Below are positions 1 through 5,766 of a stretch of DNA of 14,894 nt, one piece after another. The stretch comes from Verrucomicrobiota bacterium (GTDB lineage: Bacteria; Verrucomicrobiota; Verrucomicrobiia; Opitutales; Opitutaceae). Each line of letters opens with the position of its first letter. The stretch's first letter is position 1. The DNA lies in assembly GCA_023430565.1 (NCBI GenBank), contig JAEZAD010000072.1:1-14894 (forward strand). Direction: 5' to 3'. The notes under the pieces were generated by a model. The model saw nothing but the letters and a program-made list of their open reading frames with translations, had not been told where the DNA came from and did no database searches. The position numbers and the translations under genes were made by a program.

Positions 1-43
1 GCGGAGATAGCCGCATCGGAAGGTGCGGCCCTGGAAAAGAGTC

Positions 44-63
44 GCCCGCGAAACACGCGAAGG
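44..63. repeat. Dispersed repeat, 'gcccgcgaaacacgcg' family, copy 1
   Basis: The 16-base word gcccgcgaaacacgcg followed by aagg occurs here. The same 16 bases followed by gaagg recur near the far end of the window (14450-14470), where they form one arm of an inverted repeat. Nothing in bases 1-80 can be assigned to a gene with confidence. A short plus-strand frame open from the left edge may be the tail of an upstream gene, but it shows no recognisable motif. Confidence 0.6.
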
Positions 64-85
64 TGCGCCAAGAGTGAAAATGGTT

Positions 86-156
86 CACACGGAAGAAATT
101 CGATTCCGTGTGTTTCGTGTGTTCCGTGGGTAAATGGATCGGGTGGCTGGGCAAAA
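86..156. repeat. Dispersed 'cacggaag...ttccgtgggt' repeat, copy 1
   Basis: About 70 bases that closely match 1062-1132. Both read (c/t)acacggaagaaa, then a gattc core, then gtgt-tt-cgtgt and ttccgtggg, then a tail containing atcgggtggct and ggcaaaa. The block contains inverted cacgg/ccgtg words, so the transcript could fold. It lies just upstream of the small membrane protein gene. Elements like this recur in intergenic spacers of some Verrucomicrobiota; that link is from general knowledge. Confidence 0.7.
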
Positions 157-184
157 AGCTGAACCGCTGAAAGCTGAGAGCTGA
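151..184. repeat. 'gctgaaacgctgaaa' short tandem repeat, copy 1
   Basis: Degenerate tandem units of 8-10 bases of the form (a)cgctgaaa or agctgaga. The same unit recurs at 804-850, 976-1011 and 3678-3725, always between genes. This copy ends only a few bases before the candidate TTG start at 189 and supplies the gagag that could act as a ribosome binding site. Confidence 0.65.
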
Positions 185-188
185 TCAC

Positions 189-785
189 TTGAATTTGTCA
201 TTCGCATTGATGCTGCACTGGGCGGCCGGGATTCCGGCGTTGTTGCTGCTGTTTTATCCGATCGATGCGCTGCTGCCGGCGGGAGTGCAGGCGCGGTCGT
301 ATGAGCAGGTGCTGGCGCAGCGGAAGGAAGTCGGGCTGCGGCCGTGGCGCTGGCAGGTGCTGTGGCTGCTGGAGCCGGTGCGGGCGTTTGGGGCGGCGTG
401 GTTGTTTCAACGCGTGCTGGCGTCGAATGCCGAAACGGTTTGGCCGCCGGCGTTCGGGATCGCGCTCGCGTGCGGGGTCGTGCTGCAGCTCTGGACGAAA
501 CGCGAACCGCTGACGGCGTGGGCGCCGATGGGGTTTTGCGCCGGGCTGCTGTTCGTGATTCTGCCGTGGCCGTTTGTGATCGGTGCGGTGGTGGGCGGAG
601 GCGCGGCGGTGCTGTGGATGCGCACGTGGAGTGCGTTTTTCCTGGCGGGCGCAGTCGTGCTGGCGGCGATGGCGATCTATCCGCCGGTGCGAGCCGGTGC
701 GGCGTTGGGAGCGTGGTTGATGGCGCTGCCGCTGGTGGCGCGGGTGTTGTTTCAATGTCGGTTGGTGATGCCGAGTCGGGTTTAG
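189..785 (+). CDS. Small integral membrane protein of unknown function
   Basis: I do not recognise this family. The 198-residue product is strongly hydrophobic, with probable membrane helices near residues 4-28, 85-101, 112-135, 148-164 and 168-188. Between the first and second lies a basic, tryptophan-rich loop (about 33-75) with RPWRWQVLWLLEPVRAFGA. A membrane location is therefore well supported, but no catalytic motif is visible. The longest reading starts at TTG 189, with gagag about 9 bases upstream; ATG at 210 (residue 8) is an equally reasonable start with no obvious Shine-Dalgarno sequence. Codon bias matches the neighbours, which supports a real gene over its antisense frames. Repeats flank it on both sides, so it looks like a stand-alone gene, separated by 407 bases from the polysaccharide genes that follow. 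Confidence 0.65.
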   Translation: MNLSFALMLHWAAGIPALLLLFYPIDALLPAGVQARSYEQVLAQRKEVGLRPWRWQVLWLLEPVRAFGAAWLFQRVLASNAETVWPPAFGIALACGVVLQLWTKREPLTAWAPMGFCAGLLFVILPWPFVIGAVVGGGAAVLWMRTWSAFFLAGAVVLAAMAIYPPVRAGAALGAWLMALPLVARVLFQCRLVMPSRV

Positions 786-803
786 GCGCTGCGGCGCGAA
801 GCG

Positions 804-850
804 AAAAACGCTGAAACGCTGAAAGCTGAAATGCCGAGGCTGAGAGCTTA
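804..850. repeat. 'gctgaaacgctgaaa' short tandem repeat, copy 2
   Basis: Degenerate units aaaaacgctgaaacgctg, aaagctgaaatgc, then gaggctgagagctta, starting about 20 bases after the stop of the small membrane protein gene. Same family as 151-184, 976-1011 and 3678-3725. Confidence 0.65.
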
Positions 851-936
851 GCGCTTAAAGCATAGAGCCCGGAGAAGGCAGACGGCGAAAGAAAGCCGTG
901 GGAGGTCAGGTGGAGTCGCGGAGTAAAGCAAAGGGG

Positions 937-969
937 GCCCACGGAACCCACGGATTACACGGAAGAAAA
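937..969. repeat. Partial copy of the 'cccacggattacacgg' repeat
   Basis: These 33 bases, starting gcccacggaacccacgga and ending ggaagaaaa, are identical to 1042-1074. This copy lacks the right half (ttccgtgggc arm) of the full element and runs directly into a 'gctgaaa' tandem repeat. Confidence 0.75.
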
Positions 970-975
970 GCTCCT

Positions 976-1011
976 AAAAAGCTGACACGCTGAAACGCAG
1001 AAATGCTGAAA
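976..1011. repeat. 'gctgaaacgctgaaa' short tandem repeat, copy 3
   Basis: Units aaaaagctgacacgctga, aacgcagaaatgctgaaa. It sits between the partial and complete copies of the 'cccacgg' element, so the two repeat families alternate in this spacer. Confidence 0.6.
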
Positions 1012-1041
1012 CAGAAGACCTGCCGGAATGCGCGACGGGGT

Positions 1042-1132
1042 GCCCACGGAACCCACGGATTACACGGAAGAAAATCGATTCGGTGTATTCCGTGTATTCC
1101 GTGGGCGAAATAAATCGGGTGGCTCGGCAAAA
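1042..1132. repeat. Complete 'cccacggaa...ttccgtgggc' hairpin repeat
   Basis: The outer arms gcccacggaa (1042-1051) and ttccgtgggc (1097-1106) are perfect 10-base inverted complements. Inside, tacacgg...ccgtgta words extend the dyad. The tail atcgggtggctcggcaaaa matches the tail of the copy at 86-156. It ends about 60 bases before the glycosyltransferase start and could form a stem-loop in a transcript. Confidence 0.75.
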
Positions 1133-1192
1133 CGCGGAACGACTTAAACCCGACGAGCGAAGGGGAAGGGGCGGCGGGAGAGGGATTTCAAA

Positions 1193-1972
1193 ATGAACGA
1201 CGAAAAGCTCACACTTTCCGCCACGGAGGCGGACGCAACGACGACGCAGATTCTCGGGATTCCGTTTTTTACGGGGACGATCGGGCAGGCGGTGACCCGG
1301 GCCATGGAGGGGGGGCTGGTCGTGGCGCCGGCGGGTCCCGGGCTGGCGGTGGATCACGTGAAATCCGCGGCATATCGCGAGGCGGTCTCGACGGCGGACC
1401 TGGTGCTCACGGATTCCGGATTCATGGTGATGCTCTGGCGGCTTTTCACGGGGCAGCGGATTCCGCGTCACTCGGGGCTGAAATTCATCCGCGCGGTCCT
1501 CGAGCGGCCGGAGTTGAAAAAGCCGGGGGCGATTTTCTGGGTGATGCCTTCGATCGACGACGATATGAAGAATCGCGCGTGGCTGATCGCGAACGGATTC
1601 CAGGTGACGGAGGACGACGTGTATTTGGCTCCGCGATACGGAGCGGGTGAAATCGACGACGGGGAGCTTGCGGAGCGGATCGAGGCCCGGCGTCCGCGCA
1701 TCGTGATGCTGGCGATCGGCGGCGGGGTGCAGGAAAGGCTGGGAAATGGGCTGCGGCGGCGTCTGGCCTGCCGGCCGGCTATTTTGTGCCTTGGTGCGGC
1801 GATCGCTTTTCTTTCCGGTGCGCAGACCGCGATTCCGCCGTGGGCCGACGGCGCGCGGCTCGGGTGGCTGTTGAGGATTCTATCGAGCCCGAAGCGTTAC
1901 CTGCCGCGGTATATCGACGCGTTGAAACTGGTGCCGGTCTTGTGGCGGTTTCGCGAGCGGTTGCCGGAGTAG
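1193..1972 (+). CDS. WecB/TagA/CpsF family glycosyltransferase
   Basis: Probable cytoplasmic, membrane-associated glycosyltransferase (GT26) that adds a sugar to a polyprenyl-diphosphate-linked acceptor during surface polysaccharide assembly. The 259-residue length fits the family. Visible signatures are ADLVLTDSG (residues 68-76, with the family acidic residue D74), LAIGGGVQERL (173-183, the GxG..QE block) and the C-terminal LGAAIAFLSGA...PPW block leading to LGWLLRILSSPKRYLPRY (223-240), typical of the family's membrane-binding end. The usual T-x-N substrate motif near residue 45 is replaced by VAPAGPGLA, so the donor or acceptor may differ. ATG 1193 is preceded by gggagaggga at a good distance. 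The sugar-phosphate transferase gene follows on the same strand after 291 bases, which suggests one polysaccharide locus. The sugar specificity cannot be read from sequence. Confidence 0.87.
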   Translation: MNDEKLTLSATEADATTTQILGIPFFTGTIGQAVTRAMEGGLVVAPAGPGLAVDHVKSAAYREAVSTADLVLTDSGFMVMLWRLFTGQRIPRHSGLKFIRAVLERPELKKPGAIFWVMPSIDDDMKNRAWLIANGFQVTEDDVYLAPRYGAGEIDDGELAERIEARRPRIVMLAIGGGVQERLGNGLRRRLACRPAILCLGAAIAFLSGAQTAIPPWADGARLGWLLRILSSPKRYLPRYIDALKLVPVLWRFRERLPE

Positions 1973-2094
1973 GGTCGGAAGGGAGGGGTCGGTGCGACGG
2001 CGGGGGTGAGGGGGCGACGCCGTTGAGCGGGTCGCGCGCAAGAGGCGGGACGGGATGCGATGGGGCACCGCTTTGGAGAAAACGGTGGGAAGCG

Positions 2095-2126
2095 CGCCCC
2101 GGGAGGGGGCGTCAGAAGCCTTTTTT
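2095..2126 (+). terminator. Possible intrinsic terminator after the glycosyltransferase gene
   Basis: CGCCCC (2095-2100) and GGGGCG (2106-2111) form a 6-bp GC stem with a 5-base loop. A run of six T lies at 2121-2126, nine bases past the stem. A shorter GGC/GCC pairing abuts the T run directly. The gap makes this a weak call. The rest of 1973-2263 shows no gene, and its right half is less GC-rich than the coding DNA, as a leader would be. Confidence 0.3.
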
Positions 2127-2263
2127 ATCCCAAGTGCGTGGCTGGCAAAAGACGCCCTGTAAATTTCGAGTGAATGCTTGAACTGAGGAAACCACCTTAC
2201 TACCCATGGGGTGCTTCGACAGGGTTAGGTTCAGGTAGGTCCACTTTCCAATTTCCAGCTTCG

Positions 2264-3679
2264 ATGATTTCCAACCGCTTGCGCGGGTTGTTGAACTTGC
2301 ACGTGTTCGTGACCACTGCGGTCGCGGCGATGCTGTTCGTCGCCCTGGCCACGCTGGCCATGAATGCCGATTCCACGGCGTTCTTGCGGCTTAGTGCCGA
2401 TCTTCCCGTCTTCGCTTATGTGTTGAGCGTGATCGCGGGCATGGTGGTGAGCGCGCGTTATCTCGCGATTTTTGGCGATCGCATCAACCGGCTGAACTGG
2501 ATGGATGCGGCGCGGATCGCGACCCGGCAGGTGATCTGCATCGCGCTGTTCCTGTTCGCGCTGCTGTTTGCGTTGAAAGACAAGGGCATCAGCCGGCTCT
2601 TCGTGGGCAGCTATCTGATCGCGGGCTGGACGGTGCTGCTGTTTGTGAACCAGGGGTTGCCGCGGATGCTGGCGCGGATGGCGTTTCGGAAGCGGCACAA
2701 ACTGCCGACGCTGTTCGTCGGCTCGGCGGCGCGGGGGGAGCGGTTGAAGGACTGGCTCGCCGCGAAAGAGTCGCTCGGGCTGCGTTCGGTGGGCTTCATC
2801 ACGGCTGACGGGGACGAGAAGGTGTCGCCGAACTCGGTGCCGATGCTGGGCGCGCTGGAGGACATCCGGCAGGTGATCGAAACGGAAGGGGTGGCGCAGG
2901 TCATCGTGTTGGATATTCCGCCGTCGCGCGGGGAGCTGCGCTACATCGTGGAGATTTGCCAGGAGGTGGGATGTCGGCTGCTGATTCATTCGGATTTGGG
3001 CGAGGAGGTGCATCACCCGCTGACGCCGGTCGTGGACGAAGGCTTTGCGTTCTTCTCGTTGCAGGAAGAGCCGCTGGAAGATCCGGTAAACCGGGTTTTG
3101 AAGCGGGTGTTCGATGTGGCGCTCTCGCTGCCGATCGTGCTGCTGCTGCTGCCGCCGCTCTGCGCGTGGGTGTGGCTGGTGCAGCGGCGACAGGCGCCCG
3201 GACCCTTGTTTTTCGTGCAGTTGCGCGGGGGACAGAGAGGAAAGCCTTTCGGCATCTATAAATTTCGCTCGATGTATGCGGACAACGCACGGCCGGAAGT
3301 GCAGGCGAGTCGTGGGGACCGGCGGATTTTCCCGTTCGGGCAATTCCTGCGGAAGTCGAGTCTGGACGAGTTTCCGCAGTTCCTGAACGTGCTCAAGGGC
3401 GACATGAGCATCGTCGGCCCGCGGCCGCACATGCCGGTGCACGACGCGGAATTCGCGCGGCATTTCAACAGCTACCGGACGCGGCATTTCGCGAAGCCGG
3501 GAATCACGGGGCTGGCGCAGACGCGCGGGTTTCGCGGGGAAATTTCGGATCCGGAGTTGCTGAGGCAGCGGGTCGCGAACGATATTTACTACATCGCTAA
3601 CTGGTCCATCTGGATGGACTTAGCAATTATGGTCAAGACGACCTGGCAGGTGCTGTTTCCGCCAAAGACGGCGTATTGA
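2264..3679 (+). CDS. Polyprenyl-phosphate sugar-phosphate transferase (exopolysaccharide initiation)
   Basis: Membrane enzyme that transfers a sugar-1-phosphate from a nucleotide sugar to undecaprenyl phosphate, the first committed step of exopolysaccharide or O-antigen synthesis. From ATG 2264 it has 471 residues, normal for the long WcaJ/WbaP type. Hydrophobic segments lie near 15-33, 48-67, 88-104 and 114-129. A Rossmann-like region follows (about 147-265). Next are KRVFDVALSLPIVLLLLPPL (280-299, the entry helix) and the bacterial sugar transferase domain with FGIYKFRSM (329-337), SLDEFPQ with the Asp-Glu pair D368/E369, MSIVGPRP (381-388), KPGITGLAQTRG (411-422) and the closing DIYYIANWSIWMD. 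An in-frame ATG at 2174 would add 30 residues of low-complexity character; neither start has a convincing ribosome binding site. A 'gctgaaa' repeat begins at the stop codon. Confidence 0.9.
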   Translation: MISNRLRGLLNLHVFVTTAVAAMLFVALATLAMNADSTAFLRLSADLPVFAYVLSVIAGMVVSARYLAIFGDRINRLNWMDAARIATRQVICIALFLFALLFALKDKGISRLFVGSYLIAGWTVLLFVNQGLPRMLARMAFRKRHKLPTLFVGSAARGERLKDWLAAKESLGLRSVGFITADGDEKVSPNSVPMLGALEDIRQVIETEGVAQVIVLDIPPSRGELRYIVEICQEVGCRLLIHSDLGEEVHHPLTPVVDEGFAFFSLQEEPLEDPVNRVLKRVFDVALSLPIVLLLLPPLCAWVWLVQRRQAPGPLFFVQLRGGQRGKPFGIYKFRSMYADNARPEVQASRGDRRIFPFGQFLRKSSLDEFPQFLNVLKGDMSIVGPRPHMPVHDAEFARHFNSYRTRHFAKPGITGLAQTRGFRGEISDPELLRQRVANDIYYIANWSIWMDLAIMVKTTWQVLFPPKTAY

Positions 3680-3725
3680 GCTGACAGGCGGAAAAGCTAA
3701 AACGCTGAAACGCTGACAGGTTGAC
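3678..3725. repeat. 'gctgaaacgctgaaa' short tandem repeat, copy 4
   Basis: Begins within the stop codon of the sugar transferase gene and runs gagctgacaggcgg, aaaagctaaaacgctgaaac, gctgacaggttgac. Same unit as the three copies around the first gene, more than 2.5 kb away. Confidence 0.6.
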
Positions 3726-3773
3726 GCGCGGTTGACTGGAGACGGTTCGTCCTGCCGCCTGGGTTGAGCTCTC

Positions 3774-3798
3774 GTCTTTGCGTCCTTTGCGGTCGAAC
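3774..3798. repeat. 'ccgcaaaggacgcaaag' repeat, minus orientation
   Basis: Plus strand reads gtctttgcgtcctttgcggt, then cgaac. Its complement gaccgcaaaggacgcaaag matches the element at 7554-7582 (aaccgcaaagcacgcaaagg). It lies directly before the esterase remnant and may mark the boundary of the DNA that was lost. Confidence 0.5.
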
Positions 3799-3854
3799 CG
3801 GAGCGCGGCGGAAAGAGGGAGTTATAGCGAAGGCCCACTCGTGGGCGTCGCGGT

Positions 3855-4094
3855 GACGGGCGCTACTACGATACGGTCAATCTTGCGCGTCGCGTGCAGG
3901 CGCCCATGCTGGTCGCTCTCGGCTACAACGACGAGAATCGTCCGCCGACCTCGGTGTTTTCCACTTACAATACGAACCCCGGCCCGAAGCGGCTCGTCGT
4001 CGCGCCAGCGCCAGAGAGGGGGCACGCCGTGTTTTCCGAAGTGGAGGCGCGCGTGAAAGACTGGCTGTTCGAACAGGTCGCCGCTGGACGGTGA
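3855..4094 (+). pseudogene. 3' remnant of an acetyl-xylan-esterase-like (AXE1) alpha/beta hydrolase
   Basis: The reading frame from 3855 gives DGRYYDTVNLARRVQAPMLV, then ALGYNDENRPPTSVFSTYNT, and further on LVVAPAPERGHAVF before a stop at 4092-4094. This matches the C-terminal quarter of AXE1-type esterases (acetyl xylan esterase/cephalosporin-C deacetylase): the YxDxxN lead-in, 'P-L-G-D-PP' with the catalytic Asp, and a late catalytic His. The nucleophile Ser and everything upstream are missing. The frame is closed by a TAG at 3825-3827, and no plausible start with a ribosome binding site exists; GTG 3894 would give only 66 residues. The family assignment is from motif memory and is moderately sure; the truncation is clear. 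It sits immediately upstream of the threonine ammonia-lyase gene with no functional link. Confidence 0.55.
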
Positions 4095-4127
4095 GCAGCG
4101 AAGCATGCGCGGTGGCACTGGTTGACC

Positions 4128-5381
4128 ATGAAAGCTTCCGTTTCCCTCGCGGACATCTCGGCGGCAGCCCGTCGAATCTCCGGTCACGTGCTGTGCTCGC
4201 CCTGTCCTGAATCCATCCCGCTCGCTGAAATCACCGGTGCGCGAATCTGCTGCAAGCTCGACAACCTGCAGCGCACGGGGTCGTTCAAGGAGCGTGGTGC
4301 GCGCAACGCGCTGGAGTTGCTCGCGCCGGCGCAGCGTCGTCGTGGTGTCATCACCGCATCGGCCGGCAATCACGCGCTTGGCCTCGCTTATCATGGCAAG
4401 CTGTTGCGTGTGCCGGTGACCGTCGTGATGCCGGTGCATGCGCCGTTGATCAAACTGGCGACGTGCGAGCGACTGGGCGCGCGGGTGGTGTTGGACGGAC
4501 AGGATTTTTCGGAGGCGCGGGCGCGGGCAAATGCGCTCGCGGCGGAGGAGGGGCTGAGTTACATCAACGGCTTTGACGATCCGGCCATCATCGCGGGCCA
4601 GGGCACGATGGCGCTGGAGATTCTCAAGCAGGTGCCGGACGTCGACGCGATCGTGGCGCCGATCGGCGGTGGCGGATTGATCGCGGGGCTCGCGGTGGCC
4701 GTGAAAGCGCTTAAGCCGAGCGTGAAGATCGTGGGCGTGGAATCTGGCGAGACCGCGAGCTTCACGGCGGCGTTGAAGGCGGGCCGTCCGGTGGCGATTG
4801 GTCGCAGGCCTACGTTGGCGGACGGCCTGGCGGTGCTGGAAGTCGGCGCGAACGCCTTTGCGCTCGCGCGACGGCGGGTCGATCGCGTGGTGACGGTGAC
4901 GGAGGATTGGATCGCGCTCGCAATTCTGCGGATGGCGGAATTGGAGAAGGCCGTGGTCGAAGGGGCGGGGGCAGCCCCGCTCGCGGCGTTGATGGCAGGT
5001 CTGCTGCCGGAGTTACGGGGCAAGAAAGTGGTGCTGGCGACGTGCGGTGGAAATATCGATCCGGCGAAACTGAGTCGGGTGATCGAATACGGATTGGTGG
5101 CGGACGGGAGGCTCTGCCGTTTTGTAGTTTCGATCAGCGATCGACCGGGCGGGCTTGCGGCGCTGAGTCGCGTGATCGCGGAGGCCGGTGCGAGCATCAA
5201 GGACATCACGCATGACCGGGCCTTCAGCGGGCCGGACGTCAGTGCGGTGCGCGTGATCTGCACCGTTGAAACCAGGGACCGTGCACATGGAGCGACGTTG
5301 CGACGTGCGCTGGCGCGGGCGAAGCTGCCGGTGTTGAGTGTCGATCGTTCCTGGGTCCGGCAATCCGGCTCTCGCGCGTGA
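4128..5381 (+). CDS. ilvA: Threonine ammonia-lyase (threonine dehydratase) with ACT domain
   Basis: Cytoplasmic PLP enzyme converting L-threonine to 2-oxobutanoate and ammonia, the entry to isoleucine synthesis. From ATG 4128 it has 417 residues. The fold-type II catalytic domain (about 1-325) shows GSFKERGARNA with the PLP-binding K54, the SAGNH loop (78-82), the phosphate-cradling GGGGLIAG (180-187) and TCGGN (305-309). Residues 330-410 form an ACT-like regulatory domain (RFVVSISDRPGGLAALSRVI...). The single-ACT architecture and length match the 'short' TdcB/IlvA-like group common outside enterics, so a catabolic role cannot be excluded. TTG 4122 lies in frame two codons earlier; ATG is preferred. 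It begins 33 bases after the esterase remnant. No other isoleucine-pathway gene is in view, and no leader attenuator is visible. Confidence 0.9.
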   Translation: MKASVSLADISAAARRISGHVLCSPCPESIPLAEITGARICCKLDNLQRTGSFKERGARNALELLAPAQRRRGVITASAGNHALGLAYHGKLLRVPVTVVMPVHAPLIKLATCERLGARVVLDGQDFSEARARANALAAEEGLSYINGFDDPAIIAGQGTMALEILKQVPDVDAIVAPIGGGGLIAGLAVAVKALKPSVKIVGVESGETASFTAALKAGRPVAIGRRPTLADGLAVLEVGANAFALARRRVDRVVTVTEDWIALAILRMAELEKAVVEGAGAAPLAALMAGLLPELRGKKVVLATCGGNIDPAKLSRVIEYGLVADGRLCRFVVSISDRPGGLAALSRVIAEAGASIKDITHDRAFSGPDVSAVRVICTVETRDRAHGATLRRALARAKLPVLSVDRSWVRQSGSRA

Positions 5382-5500
5382 CGCACGGCGGTGGCGGGGC
5401 GTGCGGCTGGGGCGGTCCGCGGCTGGGCGGGTGATCGCGCCCCTGCGAAATTCAAGTTTACAACCGTCCTCCCCCGCCTACGTTCACCGCTCTCGTCGTC

Positions 5501-5588
5501 GCCCGGATGGCGGAATTGGCAGACGCAACGGACTCAAAATCCGTCGCCCTCTAAAGGCGTGTGGGTTCGAGACCCTCTCCGGGCACCA
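5501..5588 (+). tRNA. tRNA-Leu, anticodon CAA, with encoded CCA
   Basis: The acceptor arms GCCCGGA (5501-5507) and TCCGGGC (5578-5584) pair perfectly, followed by discriminator A and genomic CCA. The D stem is GCG/CGC around aattggcaga. The anticodon stem is ACGGA/TCCGT with loop CTCAAAA, giving anticodon CAA, which reads UUG. The long variable arm CGCC-ctctaaa-GGCG marks a class II tRNA. The T arm GTGGG-TTCGAGA-CCCTC has one U-U mismatch at the second pair. TTCGA is intact. No terminator with a T run follows closely, and bases 5589-5766 hold no recognisable gene. Confidence 0.96.
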
Positions 5589-5766
5589 GCATTTTCAGAG
5601 GGAAAACTGAAAAAGAATTACCCCCTTGGCCGGAGTTTTCGGCAGAATTTGGAGTTCGCACGGGGGCTCCCAGAGGTCATTTCGCCGCACATCGCCAAGT
5701 TCCGCAGTCTCGGCGACGCCGTTTTTGAGGTGGTAACGAAAAGGGAAAGCGCATGGAGGCGGGCGC

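Larger units (their letters stand above)
786..1192. other. 407-base repeat-rich intergenic spacer
   Basis: No credible gene is present. The spacer holds two copies of the 'gctgaaa' tandem repeat, an exact 33-base direct repeat (937-969 and 1042-1074), and a full hairpin-forming 'cccacggaa...ttccgtgggc' element. The last 30 bases lead into the ribosome binding site of the glycosyltransferase gene. Its base composition is visibly less GC-rich than the surrounding coding DNA. Confidence 0.8.

Noticed and set aside
86..1132. CRISPR array
   Set aside because: The repeat copies are few, unevenly spaced and imperfect, and other repeats rather than unique spacers lie between them.
2131..2170. Possible sigma-54 or sigma-70 promoter before the sugar transferase
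   Set aside because: The GG/GC spacing does not fit -24/-12 elements and no -35 box sits at the right distance from taaatt.
2231..3487. Long minus-strand frame opposite the sugar transferase gene
   Set aside because: His/Arg/Gln-rich low-complexity product typical of an antisense shadow; the plus strand encodes a complete sugar transferase.
5501..5588. tRNA-Leu as an integration site for a genomic island
   Set aside because: No second copy of the tRNA 3' end and no integrase or phage gene is present in the window.
5592..5613. TTTTCAG/CTGAAAA inverted repeat after the tRNA as a terminator
   Set aside because: The 7-bp stem is AT-rich with no following T run; too weak to call.
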